This document shows positions 8,897 through 17,621 of a stretch of DNA of 64,000 bases, piece after piece; the stretch's first letter is position 1, and the number at the start of each line of letters is the position of its first letter. Where the stretch lies: positions 124,001-188,000 of the forward strand of contig NZ_JAAUOE010000006.1 of assembly GCF_017114915.1 (NCBI RefSeq), written 5' to 3'. This DNA is from Pseudomonas frederiksbergensis. GTDB taxonomy: Bacteria; Pseudomonadota; Gammaproteobacteria; Pseudomonadales; Pseudomonadaceae. The notes under the pieces are model-generated. The model saw only the letters and a program-made list of their open reading frames with translations, was not told the DNA's origin and did no database searches. The translations under genes were made by a program, and so were the position numbers.

Positions 8897-10488
8897 TGCC
8901 GCACCCAATGCACGAAGCTGGGCACGGTCCAGTTTTTGTGCGGATTGAGTGGCAGGGCGTCCTGATCGTTGATCACCAACAGCACCGGCAAGCCCAGTTC
9001 ATGGGTGATTTGCGCTGGATGTTTGAAGCGGTGATCGAAGAACTCACGCACGTAGACGAACGCAATGGCCAGCAGCAGACCGGTCAGCATCCCGAACGGA
9101 ACGATCAGCAGCGGTTTGGGAAACGCCGCCTCGGTCGGTTCGTACGGTGGGCTGAGCACCTTGGCGTTGGACATGTCGTTGTCCAGCGAACGGGCGGTGC
9201 TGCTTTCGGCAAAGCGTTGCGCGTAGGTGGAGAACGCCGTGTGCAGGGCATTGATCTCGGTGTCCATCTGCTGCAACTTGCTCTGAGCCACTTGCAACTG
9301 GTGGATGCGGTTCTTGAATGCGGCGATGCGCGCGGTTTTCTGGTTGATCACCGAGGTGACAATCGCCAGGTCGTTGGTGCGCTCCTGGATCCGGTTGCTG
9401 ACGATCTTCAGGAACTGCTGACGGGTGCGGGAAATCTGCTCGCGGGTCAACAGCATCGGTTCGCTGCCCGGCTGGAACACCGCCAGGTCGTTCATGTAGC
9501 GGCTGACCTGAGTGGTCAGTTGTTCACCGAGTTGCCTGATCTCCCGGTCTTCGAAAGCAATGTTGTCCACCGTGGTGGTGAAGGTGAAGGGGAAGGTGTA
9601 ATCGCTGAGCCGGGACGTATTGGTGGCTGTCGTCAGGGCGGTTTTCAGGTAGTCGAGCCAGCGCTGGCTTTGCAGCAGGCGATCCTGATACAGGCTCAAG
9701 GCCTGCTCCTCGGTGTTGATGGCGTTGAGGCGGAAGGTGATTTCTTCCTTCGGATCGGACGAGCCCACCCCTTCGAGCAACGCCAGTCGCGTGCCTTCCA
9801 GGCCGTCGAGACGCACTTGATATTGCTTCTTCTTGGTTTCGTAGAAGCTTTGCGGCAGGTCGATCGATTGCAGTTCCTGACGGCTGGCCAGGTAGTTTTG
9901 CAACAGCGCCGCGACAAACCGGGTGCCTTGGGCCGGATCGCCAAAGCTGTAGACAACGGAGATCACGTTGGAGCCCGGCAGGGTTTCGATCTTCAGGTTC
10001 TCGATGGCCTGCTGGGTGAAGACATCCAGGTCGGTATCGCGCACGGGATCGGTCTCAAGCCCGAACGCGTCGCGCACCGGATTGATCACGTATTCACGCA
10101 AGGGGTTGGTCACCAAACGCTGGATCGGTTCGGTCACCAGTGTGCTAAAGGCCCCGAGAGGGGGCGTGTACTCACCTTTGGCCAGCAGGTCGCTGATGGT
10201 CTGACGGATCAGGGCCGGCGAGCGCAGGATATTGCTCTCGGTTTCCATGTCGGCCAGTGACGGCGGAATGAACGAGGCATCGCCTTGGGTCAGGGACGTG
10301 GTGGCGTCTCCCTGGGAGAGTTTTTTGGACTGCACGATCACCTGCGCGGTGATATCGAAGCTCTGTTTGAGCATCATCGGCAGGACCAGGGCAATCACTG
10401 CAAAGACCAGGAAGACTCGCTTCACCAACTGCTTATTGGCGAAGAAGATCCTGAAGAACTCATGCAGGTAGTTTTCCTTTGGGTTCAT
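8893..10488 (-). CDS. Wzz/GNVR chain-length determinant protein (PCP family)
   Basis: A 531-residue polysaccharide co-polymerase with an N-terminal membrane helix (about residues 22-42), a long periplasmic region with coiled-coil-like helices (about 190-440) and a C-terminal helix near 470-490 (LLIVPFGMLTGLLLAIAFVY). After the second helix only about 40 residues remain, so no kinase domain is fused; the ATPase partner is the separate gene at 11552-12196. The protein would set polymer length and couple polymerase to the outer-membrane exporter. An AGGTGA precedes the ATG. Confidence 0.87.
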   Translation of the reverse strand: MNPKENYLHEFFRIFFANKQLVKRVFLVFAVIALVLPMMLKQSFDITAQVIVQSKKLSQGDATTSLTQGDASFIPPSLADMETESNILRSPALIRQTISDLLAKGEYTPPLGAFSTLVTEPIQRLVTNPLREYVINPVRDAFGLETDPVRDTDLDVFTQQAIENLKIETLPGSNVISVVYSFGDPAQGTRFVAALLQNYLASRQELQSIDLPQSFYETKKKQYQVRLDGLEGTRLALLEGVGSSDPKEEITFRLNAINTEEQALSLYQDRLLQSQRWLDYLKTALTTATNTSRLSDYTFPFTFTTTVDNIAFEDREIRQLGEQLTTQVSRYMNDLAVFQPGSEPMLLTREQISRTRQQFLKIVSNRIQERTNDLAIVTSVINQKTARIAAFKNRIHQLQVAQSKLQQMDTEINALHTAFSTYAQRFAESSTARSLDNDMSNAKVLSPPYEPTEAAFPKPLLIVPFGMLTGLLLAIAFVYVREFFDHRFKHPAQITHELGLPVLLVINDQDALPLNPHKNWTVPSFVHWVRH

Positions 10489-10505
10489 GGTCGGTCACCT
10501 GAGAG

Positions 10506-11528
10506 TTAGTTGTTGCTGTCTTTGTTGTCGACGCGGTAGCCAAAGGTGAAGCCCACCCCCTGGAACAACACCACGTCCGCCAGTTGCCGCGCGAGTTCAC
10601 CGGCGCTGGCCAGTTTGGTCTTGGGCACGTAGAGCATGTCTTCCGGTTGCAGGTAAGCAATCTGCGACGCGTCACCGGACAAGGCTTTCTCCACGTCGTA
10701 GTGCACGGCCTGCACCTGGTTGCCGTTGCGGCGCATGATCACCACCGAATCGAGTCGCGCCTTGACGCTGGTGCCACGGGCCAGGGTCAACGCTTCAAGC
10801 ACCGAGACGGGCCGGCGAATCGGGTAGGAACCCGGTTGCGCGACTTCACCCAGCACATAGATTTCATTGCCCGAGGTGGATTTGAGCATCACGTCGACCG
10901 TCATCCGCCCGGGCAATTGCGCGTAGCGTTGGTTGAGGAAGGTTTCCAGTTGGTTGACCGTCATGCCTTGCAGCGGCACGGAGCCGATTTCCGGGAAACT
11001 GGCGTAGCCGTCGTTGCCCACGGTGATCTCCCGGCTCATGCCGGTAGCGGGGTGGTTCAGGGTGCTCCTGAGGTTCTGCTCGTTGCTCAGCGGGCTGGTG
11101 ACCAGCACGGTCAGCTGGTTGCGATTGGGCTGGAACAGGGCTTTGCGGTTATAGACGCGCTGGATTTCCTCCCGGGCTTGGACCGACGTCAACCCGCCGA
11201 TTTTCACCGCGGTGTTGGCCCCCGGCAGTTCGATGGTGCCATCGGGCAGCACCAGTTGCGTGCCGTTGAGCTGGCTGGCCGCGGTGAAGTTCAGGGCGAC
11301 CTGGTCACCGGGTTGAATCCGATAAGCCTGCGAACCGCTGGTGCTGATGTGGAAGATCACATCCAGCACGTCTTTGGGTCGCAGGGTCTGTTCGACCCTG
11401 GGCATGTCGGTGGCCTGGGCGTTGGCCGGCTCGGCCGTGAGAATCTGCACCGGCATGTTCTGGGTTTCACTGGTGCTGGAGCAGCCTGCAAGCGGCAGCA
11501 ACAGCAGGACAAGCATTTTGGCGTTCAT
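10506..11528 (-). CDS. Outer-membrane polysaccharide export lipoprotein (Wza family)
   Basis: A 340-residue protein with a lipoprotein signal ending in LLLPLAGCSS, where Cys is the likely lipidation site. A Poly_export region follows (YRIQPGDQVALNF, VLPDGTIELPG) with SLBB-type segments (IYVLGEVAQPGSYPI). It would form the outer-membrane channel for the EPS. The ATG at 11528 is chosen because AAGGATG sits just upstream and it gives a normal lipoprotein signal; a longer in-frame start would extend into the preceding ATPase gene. Spacing to the neighbours is 17 to 23 bases. Confidence 0.9.
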   Translation of the reverse strand: MNAKMLVLLLLPLAGCSSTSETQNMPVQILTAEPANAQATDMPRVEQTLRPKDVLDVIFHISTSGSQAYRIQPGDQVALNFTAASQLNGTQLVLPDGTIELPGANTAVKIGGLTSVQAREEIQRVYNRKALFQPNRNQLTVLVTSPLSNEQNLRSTLNHPATGMSREITVGNDGYASFPEIGSVPLQGMTVNQLETFLNQRYAQLPGRMTVDVMLKSTSGNEIYVLGEVAQPGSYPIRRPVSVLEALTLARGTSVKARLDSVVIMRRNGNQVQAVHYDVEKALSGDASQIAYLQPEDMLYVPKTKLASAGELARQLADVVLFQGVGFTFGYRVDNKDSNN

Positions 11529-11551
11529 GGCGTCATCCTTTCTGCGGTTGC

Positions 11552-12196
11552 TTACAGGTTTTTGTAGAGCCACTTGGGCATGTAGTACTTGCGCCGGTTG
11601 AAGACGCTGCCCACTATTTTCGCGCCGGCCTGGGTCAGGCGCTGGACCGCGGCCTGGGCCACTTCCCAGCGCGTGTCTTCAGCGCGCACCACCATGATCA
11701 CGCCGTCCACCAGGGTGCCGATGACCAGGGCGTCGTCGGCTGAGTACACCGCATCGCCGTCGATCACCACGAAGCGATACAGACTGCTCAGTTGCTTGAA
11801 CAACGGATTCAGCTGTTCGGCCGTCAGGTGCTCGGCGCCGCGGATGTGCCGCCCGTTCGGCAGGATGTGGAAGGGCAGGCTGGAGACGTTCACCAGACAG
11901 TCCTGCAACAGCGGCGGGGAGGCGTTGAACAACAAGTCGCGAAAGCCGCGCTCTTTGGTCAGCCCCAGCTGTTGGGTAAGGTTGCTTTCCGACTGGCTGG
12001 CGTCCACCAGCAACACCTGGCCGCTGCTCATCGACGCCAGCTGGCTGGCCAGCGCCAGGGCGCTGGTGGTAGTACCGGTGCCTGGGTTGGCGGCGGTCAG
12101 AAAGAGGATCCGCAGATCCAGGTCGAGCACGGTCGAGGTCAGGTTGGACTCGCTCGGGCTGGCGATGGTCAGGCTGTTATTCGATGAACCGTCCAT
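11552..12196 (-). CDS. BY-kinase-like ATPase with degenerate Walker A
   Basis: A 214-residue protein related to the CpsD/CapB/Wzc cytoplasmic ATPase. The P-loop region reads ANPGTGTTTS: the invariant lysine of GxGK[ST] is replaced by Thr, checked directly in the codons (ggt act acc acc). Walker A' reads LLVDASQSE instead of a DxD-type motif, and the Walker B region is VVIDGDAVYSADD. The C-terminus has only three tyrosines (YYMPKWLY). It may bind nucleotide poorly and act as a structural partner of the Wzz-like protein rather than an active tyrosine kinase. It begins directly after the sugar transferase stop codon. Confidence 0.82.
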   Translation of the reverse strand: MDGSSNNSLTIASPSESNLTSTVLDLDLRILFLTAANPGTGTTTSALALASQLASMSSGQVLLVDASQSESNLTQQLGLTKERGFRDLLFNASPPLLQDCLVNVSSLPFHILPNGRHIRGAEHLTAEQLNPLFKQLSSLYRFVVIDGDAVYSADDALVIGTLVDGVIMVVRAEDTRWEVAQAAVQRLTQAGAKIVGSVFNRRKYYMPKWLYKNL

Positions 12197-12943
12197 TTAA
12201 CTCGCTCCGTGGCCGCTGAATACTTTGAAGGGGGTTTTCAACAGGATCTTCAGATCAAGCAAAAGGCTCTGCTCGGCGATATAGGTGAGGTCCAACTCAA
12301 CGCGCTGGTCGAAGTCGATATTGCTGCGCCCGGAGATCTGCCACAGGCCGGTCATGCCGGGGTAGATGCTCAGGCGTGCGAGGTGACTGTCCTTGTACCG
12401 ATGAGCGTTGAACGAGGTCGGCCGTGGGCCCACCAAGCGCATGTCGCCGCTGACCACATTGATCAGGTTCGGTAACTCATCAAGGCTGCTGCGCCGCAGG
12501 AAGCCGCCGATGGGGGTAATCCGCGGGTCGTCGTCGATCTTGAAATCGATCGCGTCGGCGCCGTGCTTGTTGAGGTGGCGCAGGGACTCTTTGAGCTCCT
12601 CGGCGTTGGCCACCATGGTGCGGAACTTGTACATGCCGAACAGGCGGCCGCGGTAGCCGGTGCGTTGTTGCACGAACATCACCGGCCCCGGGCTGCTGAA
12701 CTTGATCACCAGCGCCAGGCCCAGCAGCACCGGCGAGATCAGCAGCAGAATCACCAGCGCACCGAGGCAGGCGACCACCCGATTGGTGCGCGACAGGGTC
12801 CAGGGCCGACCACCGTTGCGGCCGGTCACCCAACCGCGACCCTGCATGTGGATTGCCTTGTCGAGGCGCATTCGGTGCTCGGGGTCCAGACGGTTGTCAC
12901 GCTGCATGTGATTGAACAACAGCCCTTTTTCATGTCCAGTCAT
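12197..12943 (-). CDS. Priming undecaprenyl-phosphate sugar-1-P transferase
   Basis: A 248-residue bacterial sugar transferase (PF02397-like). It has one N-terminal membrane helix (about residues 56-80) followed by the catalytic domain with the usual blocks: FSSPGPVMFVQQRTGYRG, MYKFRTM, RRSSLDELPNLINV, MRLVGPRP and PGMTGLWQISGRS. The enzyme transfers a sugar-1-phosphate to undecaprenyl phosphate and starts repeat-unit assembly. It lacks the extra N-terminal helices and CoA-binding-like domain of full-length WbaP/WcaJ. A strong GGAGG lies 6 bases before the ATG. Confidence 0.9.
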   Translation of the reverse strand: MTGHEKGLLFNHMQRDNRLDPEHRMRLDKAIHMQGRGWVTGRNGGRPWTLSRTNRVVACLGALVILLLISPVLLGLALVIKFSSPGPVMFVQQRTGYRGRLFGMYKFRTMVANAEELKESLRHLNKHGADAIDFKIDDDPRITPIGGFLRRSSLDELPNLINVVSGDMRLVGPRPTSFNAHRYKDSHLARLSIYPGMTGLWQISGRSNIDFDQRVELDLTYIAEQSLLLDLKILLKTPFKVFSGHGAS

Positions 12944-12954
12944 AGAGTCCTCCG

Positions 12955-13998
12955 CTAAAGCCCGGCCACGAGTGGCGAATGGGCGGTGCGCAGTGGGTAG
13001 TAGTCACGGAACCAGGCGATGAATCGTCCGAGTCCTTCATCCAGCTCGATCCGTGGCTGGAAACCGGTGGCCTGGGCCAGATCACTGGCATCGGCGCAAG
13101 TGTTGAGCACGTCGCCCGGTTGCAGGGGCAGCCACTCGACAAGGGCTTTTTGCCCGAGGTGTTTTTCCAGCAGTGCCAGGTAGTCCTTGAGCGCTACCGG
13201 CTGTTGTCCGCCAATGTTGTAAATGCGCCACGGCGCCATGCTGCTGGCCGGGTCCGGTTGCTCGCGGTTCCAGTGCGGTGCTGGTTGGGGTGGGCGATCG
13301 ATCAGGCGGGTGATGCTTTCGATGATGTCGTCGATGTAGGTGAAATCCCGTTGGTGCCGACCGTAGTTGAACAGCTTCAGCGGCTGCCCTTCGGCAATCG
13401 CCCGGGCGAACCGGATCGGCGACATGTCTGGCCGGCCCCAGGGGCCGTACACAGAGAAAAAACGCAAACCGGTGCAGGGAATGCCGAACAGATGGCTGTA
13501 GCTGTGAGCCATCGACTCGTTGGCTTTTTTGGTCGCGGCGTACAGCGACAACGGGTGGTCGACGCTGTCTCTGACCGAGTAAGGCGTGCGCTGGTTGGCG
13601 CCATACACCGAGCTGGACGAGGCGTAGATCAAGTGCCTGACCGGGTGGTGACGGCAGCTTTCGAGGATGTTGAGGAACCCGCTCAGGTTGCTGTCGAGGT
13701 AGGCACGGGGATTGTCCAGGGAGTAACGCACTCCGGCCTGGGCCGCGAGGTGAATCACCACTTCCGGCTGTTCACACACAAACAATGCGTCGAGGGCCTG
13801 GGCGTCGGCCAGATCGATTTTCGCGAGCGGGAAATCACCGACTTGATCACGCACCCAATCCACGCGGTCGTGTTTGAGCTGCGGGTCGTAGTAGTCGTTG
13901 AAGTTGTCCAGCCCGCACACCCGGTGACCGTCGCTCAACAGCCGTAACACGCAATGGGCGCCAATGAACCCGGCCGCTCCGGTGACGAGTATCTTCAT
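12955..13998 (-). CDS. UDP-glucuronate 4-epimerase-like SDR enzyme
   Basis: A 347-residue extended SDR. It begins MKILVTGAAGFIGAH (Rossmann GxxGxxG), has a Ser-Val-Tyr region (YASSSSVYG), YAATKKANE as the catalytic YxxxK near residue 155, and LRFFSVYGPWGRPDM, which is characteristic of UDP-glucuronate 4-epimerases (CapI/LspL). It would convert UDP-GlcA made by the adjacent Ugd into UDP-GalA. The ATG at 13998 overlaps the ugd stop as ATGA, which fixes the start. Confidence 0.88.
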   Translation of the reverse strand: MKILVTGAAGFIGAHCVLRLLSDGHRVCGLDNFNDYYDPQLKHDRVDWVRDQVGDFPLAKIDLADAQALDALFVCEQPEVVIHLAAQAGVRYSLDNPRAYLDSNLSGFLNILESCRHHPVRHLIYASSSSVYGANQRTPYSVRDSVDHPLSLYAATKKANESMAHSYSHLFGIPCTGLRFFSVYGPWGRPDMSPIRFARAIAEGQPLKLFNYGRHQRDFTYIDDIIESITRLIDRPPQPAPHWNREQPDPASSMAPWRIYNIGGQQPVALKDYLALLEKHLGQKALVEWLPLQPGDVLNTCADASDLAQATGFQPRIELDEGLGRFIAWFRDYYPLRTAHSPLVAGL

Positions 13999-15347
13999 GA
14001 TCGTGGCGCCTCGGGAGCGATGTGCCGAAGCCCGATGCCGCTGTAGTGCAAACCGGCCGCCGCCACGTGTTGCGGGTTGTAAAGGTTGCGTCCGTCGACG
14101 ATCACCCGCGCGCGCAGTTTGCTGGCCAGCAGGTCGAAGTCGACCACACGGAAATTTTTCCACTCGGTGCAGATCACCAGCGCGTCGGCATCTTCCAGGG
14201 TGTCGTCGCGGGTGGCGCACAGGTGCAGGTCATCGCGGAAACCGTAAATGCGCCGGCACTCGGACATGGCTTCCGGGTCGTAAGCCTGCACGCTCGCGCC
14301 TTCGGCCCACAGCGCTTCCATCAGGTAACGGCTGGGGGCTTCGCGCATGTCATCGGTATTGGGTTTGAAGGCCAGGCCCCAAATGGCGATGGACCGGCCA
14401 GCCAGCCCATTGGGGAATTGCGCTTTCAGTTTGCCGATCAGGATGTGCCGCTGGCTGTCGTTCACATCGCAGACGCTGCGCAGCAGACGCAGTGGCATGC
14501 CGTTGTGTTCGGCGGTGTGCAGCAGGGCGCGCAAGTCCTTGGGAAAGCATGAGCCGCCGAAGCCGCAGCCGGGGTAGATGAAGTGGTAACCGATGCGCGG
14601 GTCCGAGCCGATGCCTTTGCGCACTGCTTCGATGTCTGCGCCCAGCAACTCGGTGAGGTTGGCCAGTTCGTTCATGAAGCTGATACGCGTGGCGAGCATC
14701 GCGTTGGCGGCGTACTTGGTCAGCTCGGCGCTGCGGTTGTCCATGAACATGAGCTTTTCACGGTTGCGGCAGAACGGTGCGTAGAGTTCGCTCAACTGGT
14801 TGCGCGCTTGCTCGTCATGGGTGCCGACGATGATCCGGTCCGGGCGCATGCAATCGGCCAGGGCGCTGCCTTCCTTGAGAAACTCCGGGTTGGACACCAC
14901 CCGCACGTTCAACGCACCTTTGCCGCGACGTTGCAGCTCTTCGCTGGCGGCGATCGCCACCTGATCCGCGGTGCCCACCGGCACGGTGGATTTGATGATC
15001 AGGGTGCGATCGGACCCCATGAAACTGGCGATCTGCCGGGTTACATTCAGTACATGGCTGAGGTCGGCGGAACCGTCTTCATCGGCGGGTGTACCCACCG
15101 CGATGAAGATCAGCTCGGCGTGCTCGACCGCGTCGCTGGCCTGGGTGGAGAAGAGCAGGCGACCGGCCTTGATGTTGTCTTCCAGGGTGCTGGACAGTCC
15201 CGGTTCGCAGATCGGAGGCACGGCTTGCTGCAGCTGCCTGATCTTGCCGGGGTCGATATCGACGCACATGACGCGATGTCCGACATCGGCCAATGCCGCG
15301 GCTTGTATCAGGCCGACGTACCCCGTACCAAATACGCTCACGTCCAT
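13995..15347 (-). CDS. ugd: UDP-glucose 6-dehydrogenase
   Basis: A 450-residue UDP-glucose/GDP-mannose dehydrogenase oxidising UDP-glucose to UDP-glucuronate with two NAD+. The N-terminal NAD motif is FGTGYVGL, the catalytic Cys lies in GGSCFPKD near residue 265, and the C-terminal UDP-binding domain includes WGLAFKPNTDDMREAPS. Length matches the family. It is the first gene of the EPS operon, with GAGG about 10 bases before the ATG. It feeds the 4-epimerase next to it, so the polymer probably contains uronic acid. Confidence 0.94.
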   Translation of the reverse strand: MDVSVFGTGYVGLIQAAALADVGHRVMCVDIDPGKIRQLQQAVPPICEPGLSSTLEDNIKAGRLLFSTQASDAVEHAELIFIAVGTPADEDGSADLSHVLNVTRQIASFMGSDRTLIIKSTVPVGTADQVAIAASEELQRRGKGALNVRVVSNPEFLKEGSALADCMRPDRIIVGTHDEQARNQLSELYAPFCRNREKLMFMDNRSAELTKYAANAMLATRISFMNELANLTELLGADIEAVRKGIGSDPRIGYHFIYPGCGFGGSCFPKDLRALLHTAEHNGMPLRLLRSVCDVNDSQRHILIGKLKAQFPNGLAGRSIAIWGLAFKPNTDDMREAPSRYLMEALWAEGASVQAYDPEAMSECRRIYGFRDDLHLCATRDDTLEDADALVICTEWKNFRVVDFDLLASKLRARVIVDGRNLYNPQHVAAAGLHYSGIGLRHIAPEAPRS

Positions 15348-15736
15348 AGTTGGCGTGCCTCGTAAAACGGTGGATGTAACTGAAGTGAGACTGTCAAAAG
15401 GGGTATAGCCTAGCCGTGGGAAAGCGTGTCAGCAAAATGACGGGTAGCTCGGGCTGAAAACCCAGATTTCACGGGTTACTTGTTATCAAGTGCTTGCCGT
15501 GGCTGGATTTGTCGCGGTTTAGAGGGCTTTCAAGAAAGCGATAAACGGTCGAAAGGCTTGTATTACAAGGGTTACAGGCATTTTAGCGTGTCAGATTTGA
15601 GTCAATGTTTTTTTGACGCTTTTGGCAAAAAACCGGCATTTCTTGCGCTTCCATGGCTCGGTGCTAGTGTCAGAAAATGACTGACAATCATTGACTTCCA
15701 TCGGCTAATGGCAGTCACGGAGGTACTGCAACCACC
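15348..15736. promoter_or_regulatory. Divergent intergenic region upstream of the EPS operon
   Basis: A 389-base gap between ugd (minus) and the EptA-like gene (plus), less GC-rich than its surroundings. A possible sigma-70 promoter for the EPS operon reads CTGACA (15427-15432, minus strand) with TATACC (15402-15407) 19 bases downstream; this match is weak. GGAGG at 15719-15723 may serve the plus-strand gene but is 13 bases from the ATG. A 66-codon open frame within (15480-15680) has no support. Regulators cannot be named from sequence. Confidence 0.4.
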
Positions 15737-17434
15737 ATGATTCGATACCTCAAGGACCTGTTGCTGGTTCTGTATCTACTCAAAAGTTACGACGATTACC
15801 TCGCTCGTCTCGATGCGCTGGGCATCGGATTCCCGATGCTGCTGTATGGCGGGATGTTCGTGGTGCTGACGATTGCGCTGTTCATGACCGCGTACATCCG
15901 ACAGACGCTGATCCGTCATGTGTTCGCATTGGCGATGTTTGGTTCGGCGGTTTTCTTTGACGTCTATACGCAGGTGACCGCCAGTTACCTGACTTACAGC
16001 AGCTTTGTGTCGCTGGTGTATTCCGGCGGGTTCATTCAGGAAGCGGCTTATCAGTACCGCGATGTGATCATCAGCGCGACCGTCAGTGGTTTGTTGCTGT
16101 TGTTCGGAATCGGGCTCAAGCCGCGTCGACGGGCGCCATTGCCGGGAGCGCTGTTGATGGCGGCGCCGGTATTGGGGGTGTTGCTGCTCAGTGTCGTGCT
16201 GTTCGTGCGGGCGGGCGAGGGCGCCCGTGGCTTGCCGGTGATGTATACGCCGTTGGCCTATCTGAATCTGTTTACCTATGAAGCGCTGCACAACACCGTC
16301 GGCCCGCGCGAACCGGTGAACCTGACGCGTATCGATCATCCGGTGGAGCACGACATCGTGCTGATCATCGACGAGAGCATTTCCGGCAACTACCTGGACA
16401 TCAACACGCCATTCGGCGTGCACAGCAACCTCAAGGAACCGCGCCCGGGCGTGGACATTTTCAATTACGGCTACGCGGCATCCATCGCCAATTGCAGCGC
16501 CGACACCAACGTCACCCTGCGCTACGGCGGCACGCGCACGGACTACAGGCGGATCAACAGCACGCTGCCGTCGATCTGGCAGTACGCAAAAAAGGCCGGG
16601 CTGCGTACCGTTTACATCGATGCCCAGCGCACGGGCGGCCATTTGCAGAACCTGATGAACCATGCCGAGAAAAAGGACATCGACGAGTTCGTGCAATTCG
16701 ACCAGACCCCGGTGCGTGACCGTGACATGGCAGCCGCCGCCAAACTGATCGCCCTGCTCAACGACGGCAAACCGGAGCTGGTGGTGATCAACAAGGTTGG
16801 TGCGCATTTTCCGGTGCACGACAAATACCCGGATGCGTTTATGGCCTACCGCCCGACATTGCCCCGAGGGCAGTTTGTCGAAGTGGCGGACACGGGTAGC
16901 CGTGACGGTTTCAACGGACAGCCGGATGATTGGCTGCTGTACCGCAATGCCTACAAAAATACAGTGCTGTGGAATGTCGGCGAGTTCTTCGCGCGGGTTT
17001 TCGCTCACGCGGATATGCGCAAGGCGCTGCTGATCTACACCTCGGACCATGGGCAGGATTTGCATGAACGCGGTAACCCGGGGCTCAACACTCATTGCGG
17101 CAGTGATCCGGTGGAGGAGGAGGGGGTGGTGCCGTTGGTGGTGATGTCGGGCAGCGATTTGAAAACCCAGGACTGGCAGGCGCAGTTGTCAGCCAACAAG
17201 GATCGCTCCAGTCACTACAACATCTTCCCGACGTTGCTGCAGTTGATGGGCTACGACCTGGCGGGGATCGAGGCGGTGTATGGCAAACCGTTGAGCGTGG
17301 CGACGGTGGACGATTTCACGTTCAACTATCGCTTCAATGCGCGGCTCGGCGCGGTGCCCGCGTGGAAGTACATTGACCTGAACAGCATTGTGACACCGGG
17401 GCCGGTGGTGCCGAGTGTGGCGGTGGGGCAGTGA
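15737..17434 (+). CDS. EptA-like phosphoethanolamine transferase / sulfatase-family membrane protein
   Basis: A 565-residue alkaline-phosphatase-superfamily protein. About five N-terminal membrane helices (residues 1-160) precede a periplasmic catalytic domain. The metal-binding Glu is probably E213 (IIDESISGNY), the nucleophile a Thr or Ser in NCSADTNVT (residues 252-260), and the distal metal ligands D437 and H438 in TSDHG. Order and spacing resemble EptA/OpgE-type transferases, which modify lipid A, glucans or other cell-surface glycans. It is divergent from the EPS operon, but nothing ties it to the EPS directly. The substrate is unknown. Confidence 0.75.
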   Translation: MIRYLKDLLLVLYLLKSYDDYLARLDALGIGFPMLLYGGMFVVLTIALFMTAYIRQTLIRHVFALAMFGSAVFFDVYTQVTASYLTYSSFVSLVYSGGFIQEAAYQYRDVIISATVSGLLLLFGIGLKPRRRAPLPGALLMAAPVLGVLLLSVVLFVRAGEGARGLPVMYTPLAYLNLFTYEALHNTVGPREPVNLTRIDHPVEHDIVLIIDESISGNYLDINTPFGVHSNLKEPRPGVDIFNYGYAASIANCSADTNVTLRYGGTRTDYRRINSTLPSIWQYAKKAGLRTVYIDAQRTGGHLQNLMNHAEKKDIDEFVQFDQTPVRDRDMAAAAKLIALLNDGKPELVVINKVGAHFPVHDKYPDAFMAYRPTLPRGQFVEVADTGSRDGFNGQPDDWLLYRNAYKNTVLWNVGEFFARVFAHADMRKALLIYTSDHGQDLHERGNPGLNTHCGSDPVEEEGVVPLVVMSGSDLKTQDWQAQLSANKDRSSHYNIFPTLLQLMGYDLAGIEAVYGKPLSVATVDDFTFNYRFNARLGAVPAWKYIDLNSIVTPGPVVPSVAVGQ

Positions 17435-17460
17435 GATTTTTGAGTGATTGAGCTGGCCTC

Positions 17461-17542
17461 TTCGCGGGCAAGCCTCGCTCCTACAGGTGATCGAGATGCA
17501 CACAAATCTCTCGTCCCTGTAGGAGCGAGGCTTGCCCGCGAA
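17461..17542. repeat. REPIN: inverted pair of Pseudomonas REP sequences
   Basis: Two perfect 26-base inverted arms (17461-17486 and 17517-17542) containing TTCGCGGGCAAGCC, separated by 30 bases. This is the common Pseudomonas REP doublet arrangement. It lies just after the EptA-like gene and before the ABC operon. The same core recurs at 60330-60381 and, in a variant form, at 43379-43471. Confidence 0.9.
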
Positions 17543-17621
17543 GGCGTCAGATCGATCAACCGAAGATCATCGGGTGTACTCTCTATCCTTGCCCCACGCT
17601 CATCAAAGAGAGTTTCCCTTC

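Noticed and set aside
15480-15680. A 66-codon plus-strand frame upstream of the EptA-like gene
   Set aside because: No ribosome binding site, no recognisable domain and an atypical codon pattern.
17461-17542. Repeats considered as a CRISPR array
   Set aside because: Only one inverted pair with a palindromic REP core; no regularly spaced direct repeats and no cas genes.
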